DNA from: Coriobacteriia bacterium
Lineage (GTDB): Bacteria; Actinomycetota; Coriobacteriia; Anaerosomatales; Kmv31
DNA: 40,335 nucleotides
Assembly: GCA_014859305.1 (NCBI GenBank)
Contig: JACUUM010000021.1
Coordinates: forward strand, 1-40,335
Direction of reading: 5' to 3'
The position numbers and the translations under genes were made by a program. The notes beneath the pieces were generated by a model that was given only the letters and a program-made list of their open reading frames with translations, did not search any database and was not told the DNA's origin. Below are positions 31,726 through 40,335 of this stretch, piece after piece. The stretch's first letter is position 1. Every line of letters begins with the position of its first letter.

Positions 31726-32790
31726 TCACACGTTGAAGCGGAAGTGGATGATGTCCCCGTCGCGCACGACGTAGTCCTTGCCCTCCACGCGCAGCTTGCC
31801 GGCGGCCCTCGCGCCCGCCTCACCGCCTGAGGCCACGTAGTCGTCGTAGCTCACGACCTCGGCCTTGATGAAGCCGCGCGCGAAGTCGGTGTGGATCACG
31901 CCGGCCGCCTCGAGCGCCGTGGCTCCGACGCGCACCGTCCACGCCCTGGCCTCTTTGGGCCCGTGCGTGAAGAAGCTCTGAAGCCCCAGCGTCCGGTACG
32001 CCTCGCGGACCAGGCGGTCGAGGCCCGGCTCCTCGAGTCCTTCGGCCTCGAGGAACTCCGCGAGCTCGTCGCGCTCGAGCTGAGCCAGCTCGGCCTCGAT
32101 GCTCGCGCAGATCGGGACGGGTACGACGCCGTCGATCGGCTCGAGCTCGCGCCCGATGTCGGCCTCGTCGATGTTCGCGACGTACAGCATGGGCTTCATG
32201 GTCAAGAGATGCAGGTCGCGCAGCAGCTCTCGCTCCTCGGGCGTCATCTCCATCCTGCCCGCGCGGTGACCCGCGTCCATCCACTCGCCCGCTCGGCGTA
32301 CGACCTCGAGCTTCGGCTCGATCGTCCGGTCCTTCTTCGCTTCCTTCTCCAGGCGCGGTATCGCCCGCTCCACGGTGCCCAGGTCGGCCAGCACGAGCTC
32401 GGTCCCGATGGTCTCCGCGTCGGAGGCGGGGTCCACCCGCCCGGTCACGTGCGTAACGTCCGGGTCTCTGAAGTAGCGCACCACCTCCGCGATCGCATCG
32501 GTGTCGCGGATGTTGGCCAGGAACTGGTTGCCGAGCCCCTCGCCCTCGCTGGCGCCCTCGACGAGCCCCGCGATGTCCACGAACTCCACCGTGGCCGGCA
32601 CGACCTTCTCCGGCGGGGAGATCCTGGCGACCTCGCCCAGCCGAGGATCGGGCACGGGCACCACGCCCACGTTCGGCTCGATCGTCGCGAACGGGTAGTT
32701 GGAGACGTCCACCTGCTTGCGGGTGAGCGCTGTGAACAGCGTGGACTTGCCCACGTTGGGCATCCCGACAATGCCGATGGACAGCGGCAC
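31726..32790 (-). CDS. ychF: Redox-regulated P-loop ATPase/GTPase YchF (OLA1 family)
   Basis: 354 aa. GTG at 32788-32790 is chosen: GGAGG lies 5 bases upstream and the protein then begins [17 protein letters not shown] like its relatives. G1 is GMPNVGKS (9-16), G3 is DIAGLVEGA, and the G4 position reads NIDE where GTPases have NKxD, the change that gives YchF its preference for ATP. The C-terminal TGS domain (about 275-354) has the conserved [14 protein letters not shown] and ends in [11 protein letters not shown]. It associates with ribosomes and responds to oxidative stress in other bacteria. It is divergent from the glycosyltransferase across a palindromic promoter region. Confidence 0.97.
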   Translation of the reverse strand: MPLSIGIVGMPNVGKSTLFTALTRKQVDVSNYPFATIEPNVGVVPVPDPRLGEVARISPPEKVVPATVEFVDIAGLVEGASEGEGLGNQFLANIRDTDAIAEVVRYFRDPDVTHVTGRVDPASDAETIGTELVLADLGTVERAIPRLEKEAKKDRTIEPKLEVVRRAGEWMDAGHRAGRMEMTPEERELLRDLHLLTMKPMLYVANIDEADIGRELEPIDGVVPVPICASIEAELAQLERDELAEFLEAEGLEEPGLDRLVREAYRTLGLQSFFTHGPKEARAWTVRVGATALEAAGVIHTDFARGFIKAEVVSYDDYVASGGEAGARAAGKLRVEGKDYVVRDGDIIHFRFNV

Positions 32791-32853
32791 GCGCACCTCC
32801 TCCTCGGCCCCCTGCGGCACCCGTCCGAAACCGAGGCGGGCGATGGACTCTGG

Positions 32854-32860
32854 TACTGTA
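32854..32860. promoter_or_regulatory. Overlapping divergent -10 elements of ychF and the glycosyltransferase
   Basis: The sequence TACTGTA gives TACTGT on the plus strand (32854-32859) and TACAGT on the minus strand (32860-32855), so the two genes could share one overlapping promoter region. No clear -35 elements. Confidence 0.35.
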
Positions 32861-32934
32861 CTCGATGGCCGGGGCGGCCGCTACCGCGAGCGACCCGCCG
32901 GTGATGAGAGCGACATCCGACCCGGGAGACGACC

Positions 32935-34128
32935 GTGCGCATCGGCATGTTCGTGGACATGTACAAGCCCTACCTGAGCGGCGTCACCAACTACGTGAGC
33001 CTCTACAAGCGGCGGTTCGAGGAGCTCGGGCACGAGGTCTACGTGTTCGCGTTCGGCGAGCGGGACTACGACGACGGCGAGCCCAACGTCATCCGGTCGG
33101 CGGGCGTTCCTTTCGGCGCCACCGGCTGGCAGGCCGGAGTCGCGTTCTCCGCCGAGGCGAAGCGGCTGATACCGACCCTGGACATCGCCCACGTCCACCA
33201 TCCGTTCCTCTCGGGGCGGCTCCTGCTACAGGAGTCGGGTCGGCTACGGATCCCGGTGGTCTTCACCGGACACAGCCGCTACGACCTGTACTCGGACACC
33301 TACGCGAGCTACATCCCCCGTCGCATCCGCTACTGGTACCTGCGCCGCTACCTCGACCGCTTCTGCCGCGCGTGCGACCTCGTCATCGTCCCGTCGCCCA
33401 CGATCCAGCGCTGGTACCGTGAGTTCGGGGTGACGGCCCCGAGCACGCTGCTGTCCAACGCGGTGGACACCGTGCCGTTCCGCCGCCCGCCTCGCCCGAA
33501 GGGCAAGGCGGAGCTCGGCTTCCAGGAGGATACGATCGTCCTCGTCTACCTCGGGCGTGTGAGCGCCGAGAAGAACGTGGGCGTGCTGATCGACGCCTTC
33601 TCGCGCGCGGCGCGCTCCTCGGACGGGCTGCGGCTGCTGCTCGTAGGCGACGGCGCCGCCGCCCAAGAGGCCTCCTCGGCGCTCGCAGCCGTCGGACTGT
33701 CCGGACGCGCCTTCTTCGCCGGGCGCGTCCCCTACGAGCAGGTCCCCGACTTCTGTGCCGCCGGCGACGTCTTCGTCTCGGCCTCGGTCTCGGAGGTCCA
33801 CCCCCTCGTGGTCATGGAGGCGATGGCGGCGGGCATGCCCGCCATCGGGGTCGAATCCCCAGGTGTGGTGGACGTCGTCGACGACGGAGAGACCGGCCTC
33901 CTCGTACCGGCCGGCTCGGCCGACCTGGCCGGTTCGCTCGCCGAGCGCATGACGCTCCTCGCGCGGGACGCCGACATGCGCGAGAGGCTGGCGGCACGCG
34001 CGGTGGAGGTGGCGACGGAGCGCTACGACATCCGCCGCACCGCCGAGGAGATGCTCGGCCACTACGAGCGGCTGATCGGACGGCCGGCACGGCCCGCGCC
34101 CGCCGGCAAGGCCCGGCGCGAGCCGTAG
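32935..34128 (+). CDS. GT4-family glycosyltransferase
   Basis: 397 aa, GTG with GGGAG 6 bases upstream. Two Rossmann-like halves: the N-terminal half begins MRIGMFVDMYKPYLSGVTNY, with the GV/GG-type loop; the C-terminal half has VYLGRVSAEKNV, the nucleotide-sugar site. SVSEVHPLVVMEAMAAGMP holds the E-x7-E motif of retaining GT4 enzymes. It resembles diacylglycerol glucosyltransferases and phosphatidylinositol mannosyltransferases, so a glycolipid or wall product at the membrane is likely; donor and acceptor are not determined by sequence. A strong hairpin follows. Confidence 0.88.
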   Translation: MRIGMFVDMYKPYLSGVTNYVSLYKRRFEELGHEVYVFAFGERDYDDGEPNVIRSAGVPFGATGWQAGVAFSAEAKRLIPTLDIAHVHHPFLSGRLLLQESGRLRIPVVFTGHSRYDLYSDTYASYIPRRIRYWYLRRYLDRFCRACDLVIVPSPTIQRWYREFGVTAPSTLLSNAVDTVPFRRPPRPKGKAELGFQEDTIVLVYLGRVSAEKNVGVLIDAFSRAARSSDGLRLLLVGDGAAAQEASSALAAVGLSGRAFFAGRVPYEQVPDFCAAGDVFVSASVSEVHPLVVMEAMAAGMPAIGVESPGVVDVVDDGETGLLVPAGSADLAGSLAERMTLLARDADMRERLAARAVEVATERYDIRRTAEEMLGHYERLIGRPARPAPAGKARREP

Positions 34129-34156
34129 CCCCCGAGCCACGCCCCGAAGAAGCGGA

Positions 34157-34183
34157 CGAGGCCCCGGGACGGCCGGGACCTCG
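34157..34183. terminator. Bidirectional hairpin between glycosyltransferase and groEL
   Basis: CGAGG-C-CCCGG pairs with CCGGG-A-CCTCG, one mismatch, loop GACGG. It lies 28 bases after the glycosyltransferase stop and 36 bases beyond the groEL stop. Confidence 0.65.
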
Positions 34184-34219
34184 TTGCCTGGAGAGGCTCG
34201 GTGACGCGGGCCTTGCAGC

Positions 34220-36201
<1,982 letters not shown>

Positions 36202-36287
36202 GCCCTGCCCTCCTGTAGAGATCCGACCTGACGAGCCGGTGCCGCGGCGAGACGCCGCGGACCGTATGTACCCGACGAACCCCACGC

Positions 36288-36314
36288 TTAGCACTCGGAC
36301 CCCGCGAGTGCTAG
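36288..36314 (-). promoter_or_regulatory. CIRCE operator (HrcA site)
   Basis: TTAGCACTC, 9 bases, GAGTGCTAG: one base from the full CIRCE consensus (TTAGCACTC-N9-GAGTGCTAA). It lies about 10 bases below the -10 box, overlapping the expected start of the groES-groEL transcript, the usual place for repression by HrcA that is relieved on heat shock. hrcA itself is not in the window. Confidence 0.95.
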
Positions 36315-36324
36315 CACCTGGCAG

Positions 36325-36353
36325 ATTCTACTGCTGGCGCCGCGAGGCTTCAA
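36325..36353 (-). promoter_or_regulatory. groES-groEL promoter
   Basis: TTGAAG (36353-36348) and TAGAAT (36330-36325) on the minus strand with an ideal 17-base spacer. Housekeeping-sigma type, directly upstream of the CIRCE operator. Confidence 0.8.
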
Positions 36354-36404
36354 CCCCTTCCACCAGGCATTTCGGAAACAGGGTTGATAACGTGACACTC
36401 AGAT

Positions 36405-36422
36405 ACGCCCGAGGACGGGCGT
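36405..36422 (-). terminator. Hairpin after the rimI-tsaD gene
   Basis: ACGCCCG pairs perfectly with CGGGCGT around a 4-base loop, 26 bases beyond the tsaD stop on the minus strand. A likely operon end. Confidence 0.55.
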
Positions 36423-36448
36423 CGTCGCGTCCGAGAACGGGAGCGCCG

Positions 36449-38008
36449 CTACGCGCCCGAGTCCAGTCGCAGGTTGGGCACGGCCTCCGCGTCCGGGCCG
36501 AGAACGTCCCCTCGCGCGAGCCGCCAATGGGCCGCGGCCGCGATCATCGCCGCGTTGTCGGTGCACAGGGTCGGGGGCGGGACGCACACGCGGACGCCGC
36601 GCTCCGCCAAGGCGGCGCGCAGGCCCTCTCGCAGCCTGGGGTTGGCCGCCACGCCGCCGGCGAGGCAGAACGTCGTCACGCCCGTCTCCTCCACAGCCCT
36701 CACCGACTTGGCGACCTGCACGTCCACTATCGCCTGCTGGAAGCTCGCCGCGAGGTCGGGCAGGTCGATGGAGCGGCCCGCCTCCCGCTCCGCGCGAACG
36801 TGGTTGATGACCGCGGTCTTCAGCCCCGAGAGCGAGAAGTCGTAGTCGCCCGAGCGCATCATCGGCCTGGGGAAGGCGATCGCGTCCGGACTGCCGTCCT
36901 CGGCGAGCCTGGAGAGCACCGGCCCCCCCGGGTACCCGAGCCCGAGAACCTTGGCCACCTTGTCGAAGGCCTCGCCCGTCGCGTCGTCCAGCGTCTCCCC
37001 CAGCGTCCGGTACACTCCCCACTCCGGCATGTGCACGAGGGAGGTGTGACCGCCGGAGACCACGAGCGCCACCAGCGGCGGCCCGACCGTGGGATCGGCG
37101 AGCACGTTGGCGAAGACGTGACCCTCCAGGTGGTTCACGCCCACCAGCGGCACCCCCAGGGCGAACGCGAGACCCTTGGCGTAGGCCAGCCCGACCGCGA
37201 GCGCGCCGACGAGACCGGGGCCGTGCGTGACCGCGATGGCGTCCACCCCCTCCAACCCCACGCCGGCGCGGTCCAGCGCCTCCTCCACGACCGGCACGAC
37301 CGCCTCCGTGTGCTTGCGGGACGCGATCTCGGGCACCACGCCCCCGAAGCGGCGGTGGAACTCGACCTGGCTGGCGACCACATCGGCGAGCAGCTCGCGT
37401 CCGCCCCGCATCACCGCCGCGGCGGTCTCGTCGCAGGAGGTCTCGATCGCCAGGATCGTCTCCCCTCCCGCGCCTCGGTACGCGGGCGCCGGCGCCGCCT
37501 CCGCCCCGATCGCCGCGTGCGCCCTGTCGGCGAGCTCGGCGCGCAACTCCCGGTAGTGCGGGGAGAGCAGGTCGCCCGTCCACATGATGACGGCATCCTC
37601 CGACGTGTCCTCGTAGTACCCCGGGCGACGTCCCGCCACGCTGAAGCCCGCCCTCTCGTACAGCGCGGCCGCGGCCGCGTTCGACGGCCGCACCTCCAAG
37701 GTGAGGCGGCGCACACCGAGCGCGACGGAAGCCTCGATCAGGTGCGAGAGCAGCGCGAGACCCAGCCCCCGCCCCCTGACGTCGCTTCGGAGGGCGAGGT
37801 TCATCAGGTGGCCGTCCTCGCCCACGGCCATCACCCCGCCGTACCCGACGACCTCTCCGTCCCGCTCCAGCACCCGCCACAGCCGCCCGCCGAACGCCAG
37901 CTCCTGGCTGAAGATGCCCGGGCTCCACGGCGTGGGGAAGCTCGCCCGCTCGATCGCGAGCACCTGTTCGAGGTCGTCCGCGCGCATCTCGCGGATCGCG
38001 ACGGCCAC
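36449..38008 (-). CDS. tsaD: RimI-TsaD fusion: S18 N-acetyltransferase plus tRNA t6A synthase
   Basis: 519 aa, GTG start. Residues 1-150 are a GNAT domain of the RimI type: SFPTPWSPGIFSQEL, acetyl-CoA loop RSDVRGRGLG (75-83) and RRLTLEVRPSNAAAAALYERAGF. After a 30-residue linker the TsaD (Gcp/Kae1) domain starts at about 182 with ETILAIETSCDETAAAV. H293 and H297 in VNHLEGH bind the metal, VSGGHTSL is a nucleotide loop, and SFQQAIVD and CLAGGVAANPRL are family signatures. TsaD with TsaB and TsaE transfers threonylcarbamoyl to A37 of ANN-reading tRNAs; RimI acetylates the N-terminus of ribosomal protein S18. rimI often neighbours these genes; here the two are one protein with no frame break. 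Confidence 0.95.
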   Translation of the reverse strand: MAVAIREMRADDLEQVLAIERASFPTPWSPGIFSQELAFGGRLWRVLERDGEVVGYGGVMAVGEDGHLMNLALRSDVRGRGLGLALLSHLIEASVALGVRRLTLEVRPSNAAAAALYERAGFSVAGRRPGYYEDTSEDAVIMWTGDLLSPHYRELRAELADRAHAAIGAEAAPAPAYRGAGGETILAIETSCDETAAAVMRGGRELLADVVASQVEFHRRFGGVVPEIASRKHTEAVVPVVEEALDRAGVGLEGVDAIAVTHGPGLVGALAVGLAYAKGLAFALGVPLVGVNHLEGHVFANVLADPTVGPPLVALVVSGGHTSLVHMPEWGVYRTLGETLDDATGEAFDKVAKVLGLGYPGGPVLSRLAEDGSPDAIAFPRPMMRSGDYDFSLSGLKTAVINHVRAEREAGRSIDLPDLAASFQQAIVDVQVAKSVRAVEETGVTTFCLAGGVAANPRLREGLRAALAERGVRVCVPPPTLCTDNAAMIAAAAHWRLARGDVLGPDAEAVPNLRLDSGA

Positions 38009-38818
38009 CTACCCCTCCTCCGGTCCCGCGACGCCGGTGCCCGGCACAGGGCCGCCGCCCGGAAGACCGCGCAGGAGCCGCTCGGCCTCCTCGGCGTCGG
38101 ACAGACGCGTGTAGACGGGCAGCAGGCTCGCGGCCAGGCCGTCGCCTTGGGGGTTCGCGCGCACGGCACGCAACAGCGCCTCCCCCGTCGGCGCCCACAT
38201 CCCTTCCTCCGCGAGCTCGGCATCCCTGCCGAGGACCTCGCTGAAGACGTGTCCGTGCTTGGCCAGTCCGTTGCCCGTGAGCACCAGCGCTCCGGGCGGC
38301 TCCGCGAGACGTCGGCGTGAGGCCTCGCGCTGCCCGTCGAGCAGGCTGCGCCACGCGCGTGCTACGTCCTCGGGCCGCATCACGCGATCCGGCGTCAGTC
38401 GCTCGCACGAGCCCCCGCCGCACGCGAACAGCGCGGGGTAGACCTCGCCGCGCATCGCGTCGCCGACGACCCCGACGATGCACGAGCGATCGGCGAACCG
38501 CCACGCCACCGCATCCGGCGTCCCAGCGCCGAACAGCGCCGCTCCGAGGCCATGCGCGAGCCCCTTGGCGGTCGCCACCCCGATCCGCACTCCCGTGAAG
38601 GACCCTGGGCCGCGACCCACAGCGACGGTGCGGATGGAAGCCGCCTCCGTCCCCGTCTCGCTCAACACCTCCCCGATCGCCGGAAGGAGGCGCGACAGGG
38701 CTGCGCGAGGCGCGGGGAAGTCGTGCCGGCCGACGACCTCGAGCCGACCGCCGGCGAAGCGCCCCAACGCCAGCGCAATGTGCTCGGTGGCCGTGTCGAA
38801 CGCCAGGACGAGGCTCAC
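38009..38818 (-). CDS. tsaB: t6A synthesis subunit TsaB
   Basis: 269 aa. GTG at 38816-38818 overlaps the tsaE stop (GTGA), with GAGG 7 bases upstream. LVLAFDTATEHIALAL and GRGPGSFTGVRIGVATAKGLAHGLG are TsaB signatures; the fold is the ASKHA type but the metal-binding histidines of TsaD are absent, as expected. TsaB dimerises with TsaD and is needed for its activity. The middle of the protein (about 105-190) is longer than in Escherichia coli TsaB (about 230 aa). Its stop abuts the rimI-tsaD start. Confidence 0.93.
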   Translation of the reverse strand: MSLVLAFDTATEHIALALGRFAGGRLEVVGRHDFPAPRAALSRLLPAIGEVLSETGTEAASIRTVAVGRGPGSFTGVRIGVATAKGLAHGLGAALFGAGTPDAVAWRFADRSCIVGVVGDAMRGEVYPALFACGGGSCERLTPDRVMRPEDVARAWRSLLDGQREASRRRLAEPPGALVLTGNGLAKHGHVFSEVLGRDAELAEEGMWAPTGEALLRAVRANPQGDGLAASLLPVYTRLSDAEEAERLLRGLPGGGPVPGTGVAGPEEG

Positions 38819-39327
38819 TCGTCCACCTCGCCGCCACCGCCCCGGCCGCCGGGACCGGGCTCGCATGCTGCGACCCACGCCTCGGCCAACACGTGCCCCC
38901 TGGGTCCGTGAGAGACCGCGGTGAGGACCCGGTCGTCGGGACCCGCCATCCGCATCTCGACGCTCAGATGCTCGGCGGGCAACGCCGCGGGGAACCTGTC
39001 GCCCCATTCCACGAACGACGCACCGCCGCTCTCCAGGACGCCCCAGAAGTCCACGTCCTCGAGCTGGCTCTCGTCCTCCAAGCGGTAGAGGTCGAAGTGG
39101 TACAGGTCCAACCGGCCGGGGTGGACCGCCAGCAGACCGAAGGTAGGGCTGGTGACGTGGTCCTTCACGCCCAGCCCCGCTGCCACGCCCTGGACCAGAC
39201 GCGTCTTCCCCGCGCCGAGGTCCCCTGAGAGCGAGACGACGTCTCCCGGTTGCAGGAGCGGCGCCAGACATTCCCCGAGACGCGCCGTCTCCGCCTCGGA
39301 AGCGGAACGCAGTTCGAAGCGTGCCAC
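38815..39327 (-). CDS. tsaE: t6A synthesis ATPase TsaE
   Basis: 170 aa, GTG with GGGGAGG about 4 bases upstream. Walker [14 protein letters not shown] follows about 37 residues of N-terminal sequence; [11 protein letters not shown] is the switch region and [14 protein letters not shown] holds the aspartate used as Walker B in this family. FVEWGDRFP is the conserved WxD/ExG segment. TsaE hydrolyses ATP to reset the TsaB-TsaD complex. The C-terminal tail is Gly-rich. It lies 14 bases after the uracil-DNA glycosylase gene. Confidence 0.95.
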   Translation of the reverse strand: MARFELRSASEAETARLGECLAPLLQPGDVVSLSGDLGAGKTRLVQGVAAGLGVKDHVTSPTFGLLAVHPGRLDLYHFDLYRLEDESQLEDVDFWGVLESGGASFVEWGDRFPAALPAEHLSVEMRMAGPDDRVLTAVSHGPRGHVLAEAWVAACEPGPGGRGGGGEVDE

Positions 39328-39341
39328 CCGGCCTCCCCGGC

Positions 39342-40061
39342 TCAGAACAGCGTCGGCGCCTCGTATCCGCCCCCGCCGGCGTCCCCGCCGCCTGGACGCG
39401 CATCCGCCGTATCGGCCTCCTGCGCCTCCCCGTCTTCGACGCCGGCCGGTCCTTCCGGCCGGTCCAGCACCGTCCGCAGCCGGCGGAAGTCCTCGAGCAG
39501 CACGTCGCGCTTGTCCGGCGAGTACAGCGCGGCCGCGGGGTGGTAGATCGGCACGACGTTGCGGCCGTCCACCCGGAACAGCCTTCCCCTGACCCTGGTT
39601 ATCCCCTGTTCCGTGCCCAGCAGGAACTTCGTCGCGAAGTTGCCCAGGGTGGCGATGACCTTGGGCGCTATGGCCCGGATCTGCTCTCGCAGGAAGGGTG
39701 TGCACGTCTCGATCTCCTCGGGCAGCGGGTCGCGGTTCCCGGGAGGGCGGCACTTGAGCACGTTCGCGATGTACACCTGATCGCGAGTCAGGCCGATGCT
39801 GGCCAGCAGCTCGTCGAGGAGCTTGCCCGCGGCCCCCACGAACGGTTCCCCCCGGATGTCCTCGTTGCGCCCGGGAGCCTCGCCGACGAACATCAGCTCG
39901 GCATCGGGGTCACCGACGCCGAAGACGAGGCACGTGCGAGTGTCGCCGAGGGCGCAGCGGCGGCAGTCGCCGATGAGCTCGCGCAGCTCGCCGAGCGGTG
40001 CTCCAGCCGGCTGAGGACCCGGCACACCGGGGCGGCTCGTCCCGCCGGAGCCCTCGCTCAC
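39342..40061 (-). CDS. Type 4 uracil-DNA glycosylase (4Fe-4S)
   Basis: 239 aa, GTG start. Cysteines C33, C36, C104 and C120 are placed to bind the 4Fe-4S cluster of family 4/5 enzymes. [17 protein letters not shown] is the uracil-binding motif with the conserved Glu and Gly residues, [12 protein letters not shown] follows, and PIYHPAA is the HP-type active-site motif. It removes uracil from DNA arising by cytosine deamination. The last 40 residues are acidic, Gly/Pro-rich and probably disordered. Confidence 0.96.
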   Translation of the reverse strand: MSEGSGGTSRPGVPGPQPAGAPLGELRELIGDCRRCALGDTRTCLVFGVGDPDAELMFVGEAPGRNEDIRGEPFVGAAGKLLDELLASIGLTRDQVYIANVLKCRPPGNRDPLPEEIETCTPFLREQIRAIAPKVIATLGNFATKFLLGTEQGITRVRGRLFRVDGRNVVPIYHPAAALYSPDKRDVLLEDFRRLRTVLDRPEGPAGVEDGEAQEADTADARPGGGDAGGGGYEAPTLF

Positions 40062-40074
40062 GTCCCGTCACCCC

Positions 40075-40335
40075 CTAGATCCACGTCGTGACTTCCTTCA
40101 GCGGCCGCCGCGCGGGCTTGCCCGCCGATTCGGCGGAATGACCGACCGGCAGGATGGCGACCGGACTGAGGGGCTCCGGGATGCCCACGGCGACCCTCAC
40201 GGCCCGTTCGTCGAACGCCCCTATCCAGCACGAGGCGAGGCCGCGGTCCACGGCGGCCAGGAGGATCTGGGTCGCCGCGGCAGCGGTGTCCTGGATCGCG
40301 TACAGCCGTTCTCCCCGCTCCCCGTACCGCGCGGA
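40075..40335 (-). CDS. Nitroreductase family protein, C-terminal part (5' end outside window)
   Basis: The last 86 codons, ending in TAG at 40075-40077; the frame is open to the window edge. AIQDTAAAATQILLAAVDRG then ASCWIGAFDERAVRVAVGIP and SPVAILPVGHSAE, ending in RRPLKEVTTWI, is the standard C-terminal half of FMN-dependent nitroreductases. They reduce nitro compounds, flavins or quinones with NAD(P)H; the substrate cannot be told from this part. The uracil-DNA glycosylase gene starts 13 bases after the stop. Confidence 0.9.
   Translation of the reverse strand, partial: SARYGERGERLYAIQDTAAAATQILLAAVDRGLASCWIGAFDERAVRVAVGIPEPLSPVAILPVGHSAESAGKPARRPLKEVTTWI

Overview
The window is about 40 kb of very GC-rich bacterial chromosome. 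By eye it is near 70% G+C, with strong GC bias at third codon positions, many GTG starts and frequent 4-base start/stop overlaps. Gene content points to a deep-branching actinobacterium. The most telling genes are a cell-wall amidase carrying three cell-wall-binding-2 repeats, a manganese pyrophosphatase with built-in CBS/DRTGG domains, GuaB3 next to GuaA, and a CIRCE-controlled groES-groEL pair. A Coriobacteriia-like lineage is my best guess, but it is an inference from gene content and not from a marker phylogeny. I see no IS element, CRISPR array, tRNA or rRNA.

Layout. 1-5.8 kb holds small lineage-specific proteins (two TfoX-like paralogs, two paralogs of an unrecognised small family, a 45-aa zinc ribbon), a membrane protein of the mechanosensitive/conserved-TM-helix type, an HtrA-type protease lipoprotein and a beta-hydroxyacid dehydrogenase. 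5.9-9.2 kb (minus strand) is a methionine operon, metY-metX-metW, preceded by a promoter and a Met-rich candidate leader peptide. 9.4-17.6 kb contains an Hsp20 chaperone with a long tail, a type IIC (Na+/K+-ATPase-like) P-type ATPase coupled to two TrkA-type NAD-binding proteins, a DUF378 protein, an MFS exporter, a voltage-gated-type cation channel with an unusual pore loop, and a methyltransferase. 17.8-21.3 kb is the phosphate uptake operon pstSCAB. 21.3-25.6 kb has a family II pyrophosphatase, the UvrD/PcrA helicase and a small zinc-ribbon protein.

25.8-29.6 kb (minus) is an operon guaB3-guaA-chorismate mutase-DAHP synthase, linking guanine nucleotide and aromatic amino acid synthesis. 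30-34 kb has the amidase, the translation-associated GTPase/ATPase YchF and a GT4 glycosyltransferase. 34.2-36.4 kb is groES-groEL with a perfect-spacing CIRCE operator and a clear promoter. 36.4-40.3 kb (minus) is a run of nitroreductase (cut by the window end), type 4 uracil-DNA glycosylase, tsaE, tsaB and a fused rimI-tsaD. Its last three genes make the tRNA t6A modification and ribosomal S18 acetylation functions.

The most interesting signals are: (1) the Met-rich leader peptide with mutually exclusive hairpins ahead of metYXW; (2) GTTN-N16-GGGTAT promoters, resembling sigma-B/sigma-F stress promoters, in front of both members of the unrecognised small-protein family, with looser versions before htrA and the TM-helix protein; (3) a voltage-gated channel whose K+ filter TVGYGD is replaced by LSGNAD; (4) the Na+/K+-pump-like ATPase translationally coupled to TrkA-type regulators. 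Most of the rest is ordinary housekeeping.
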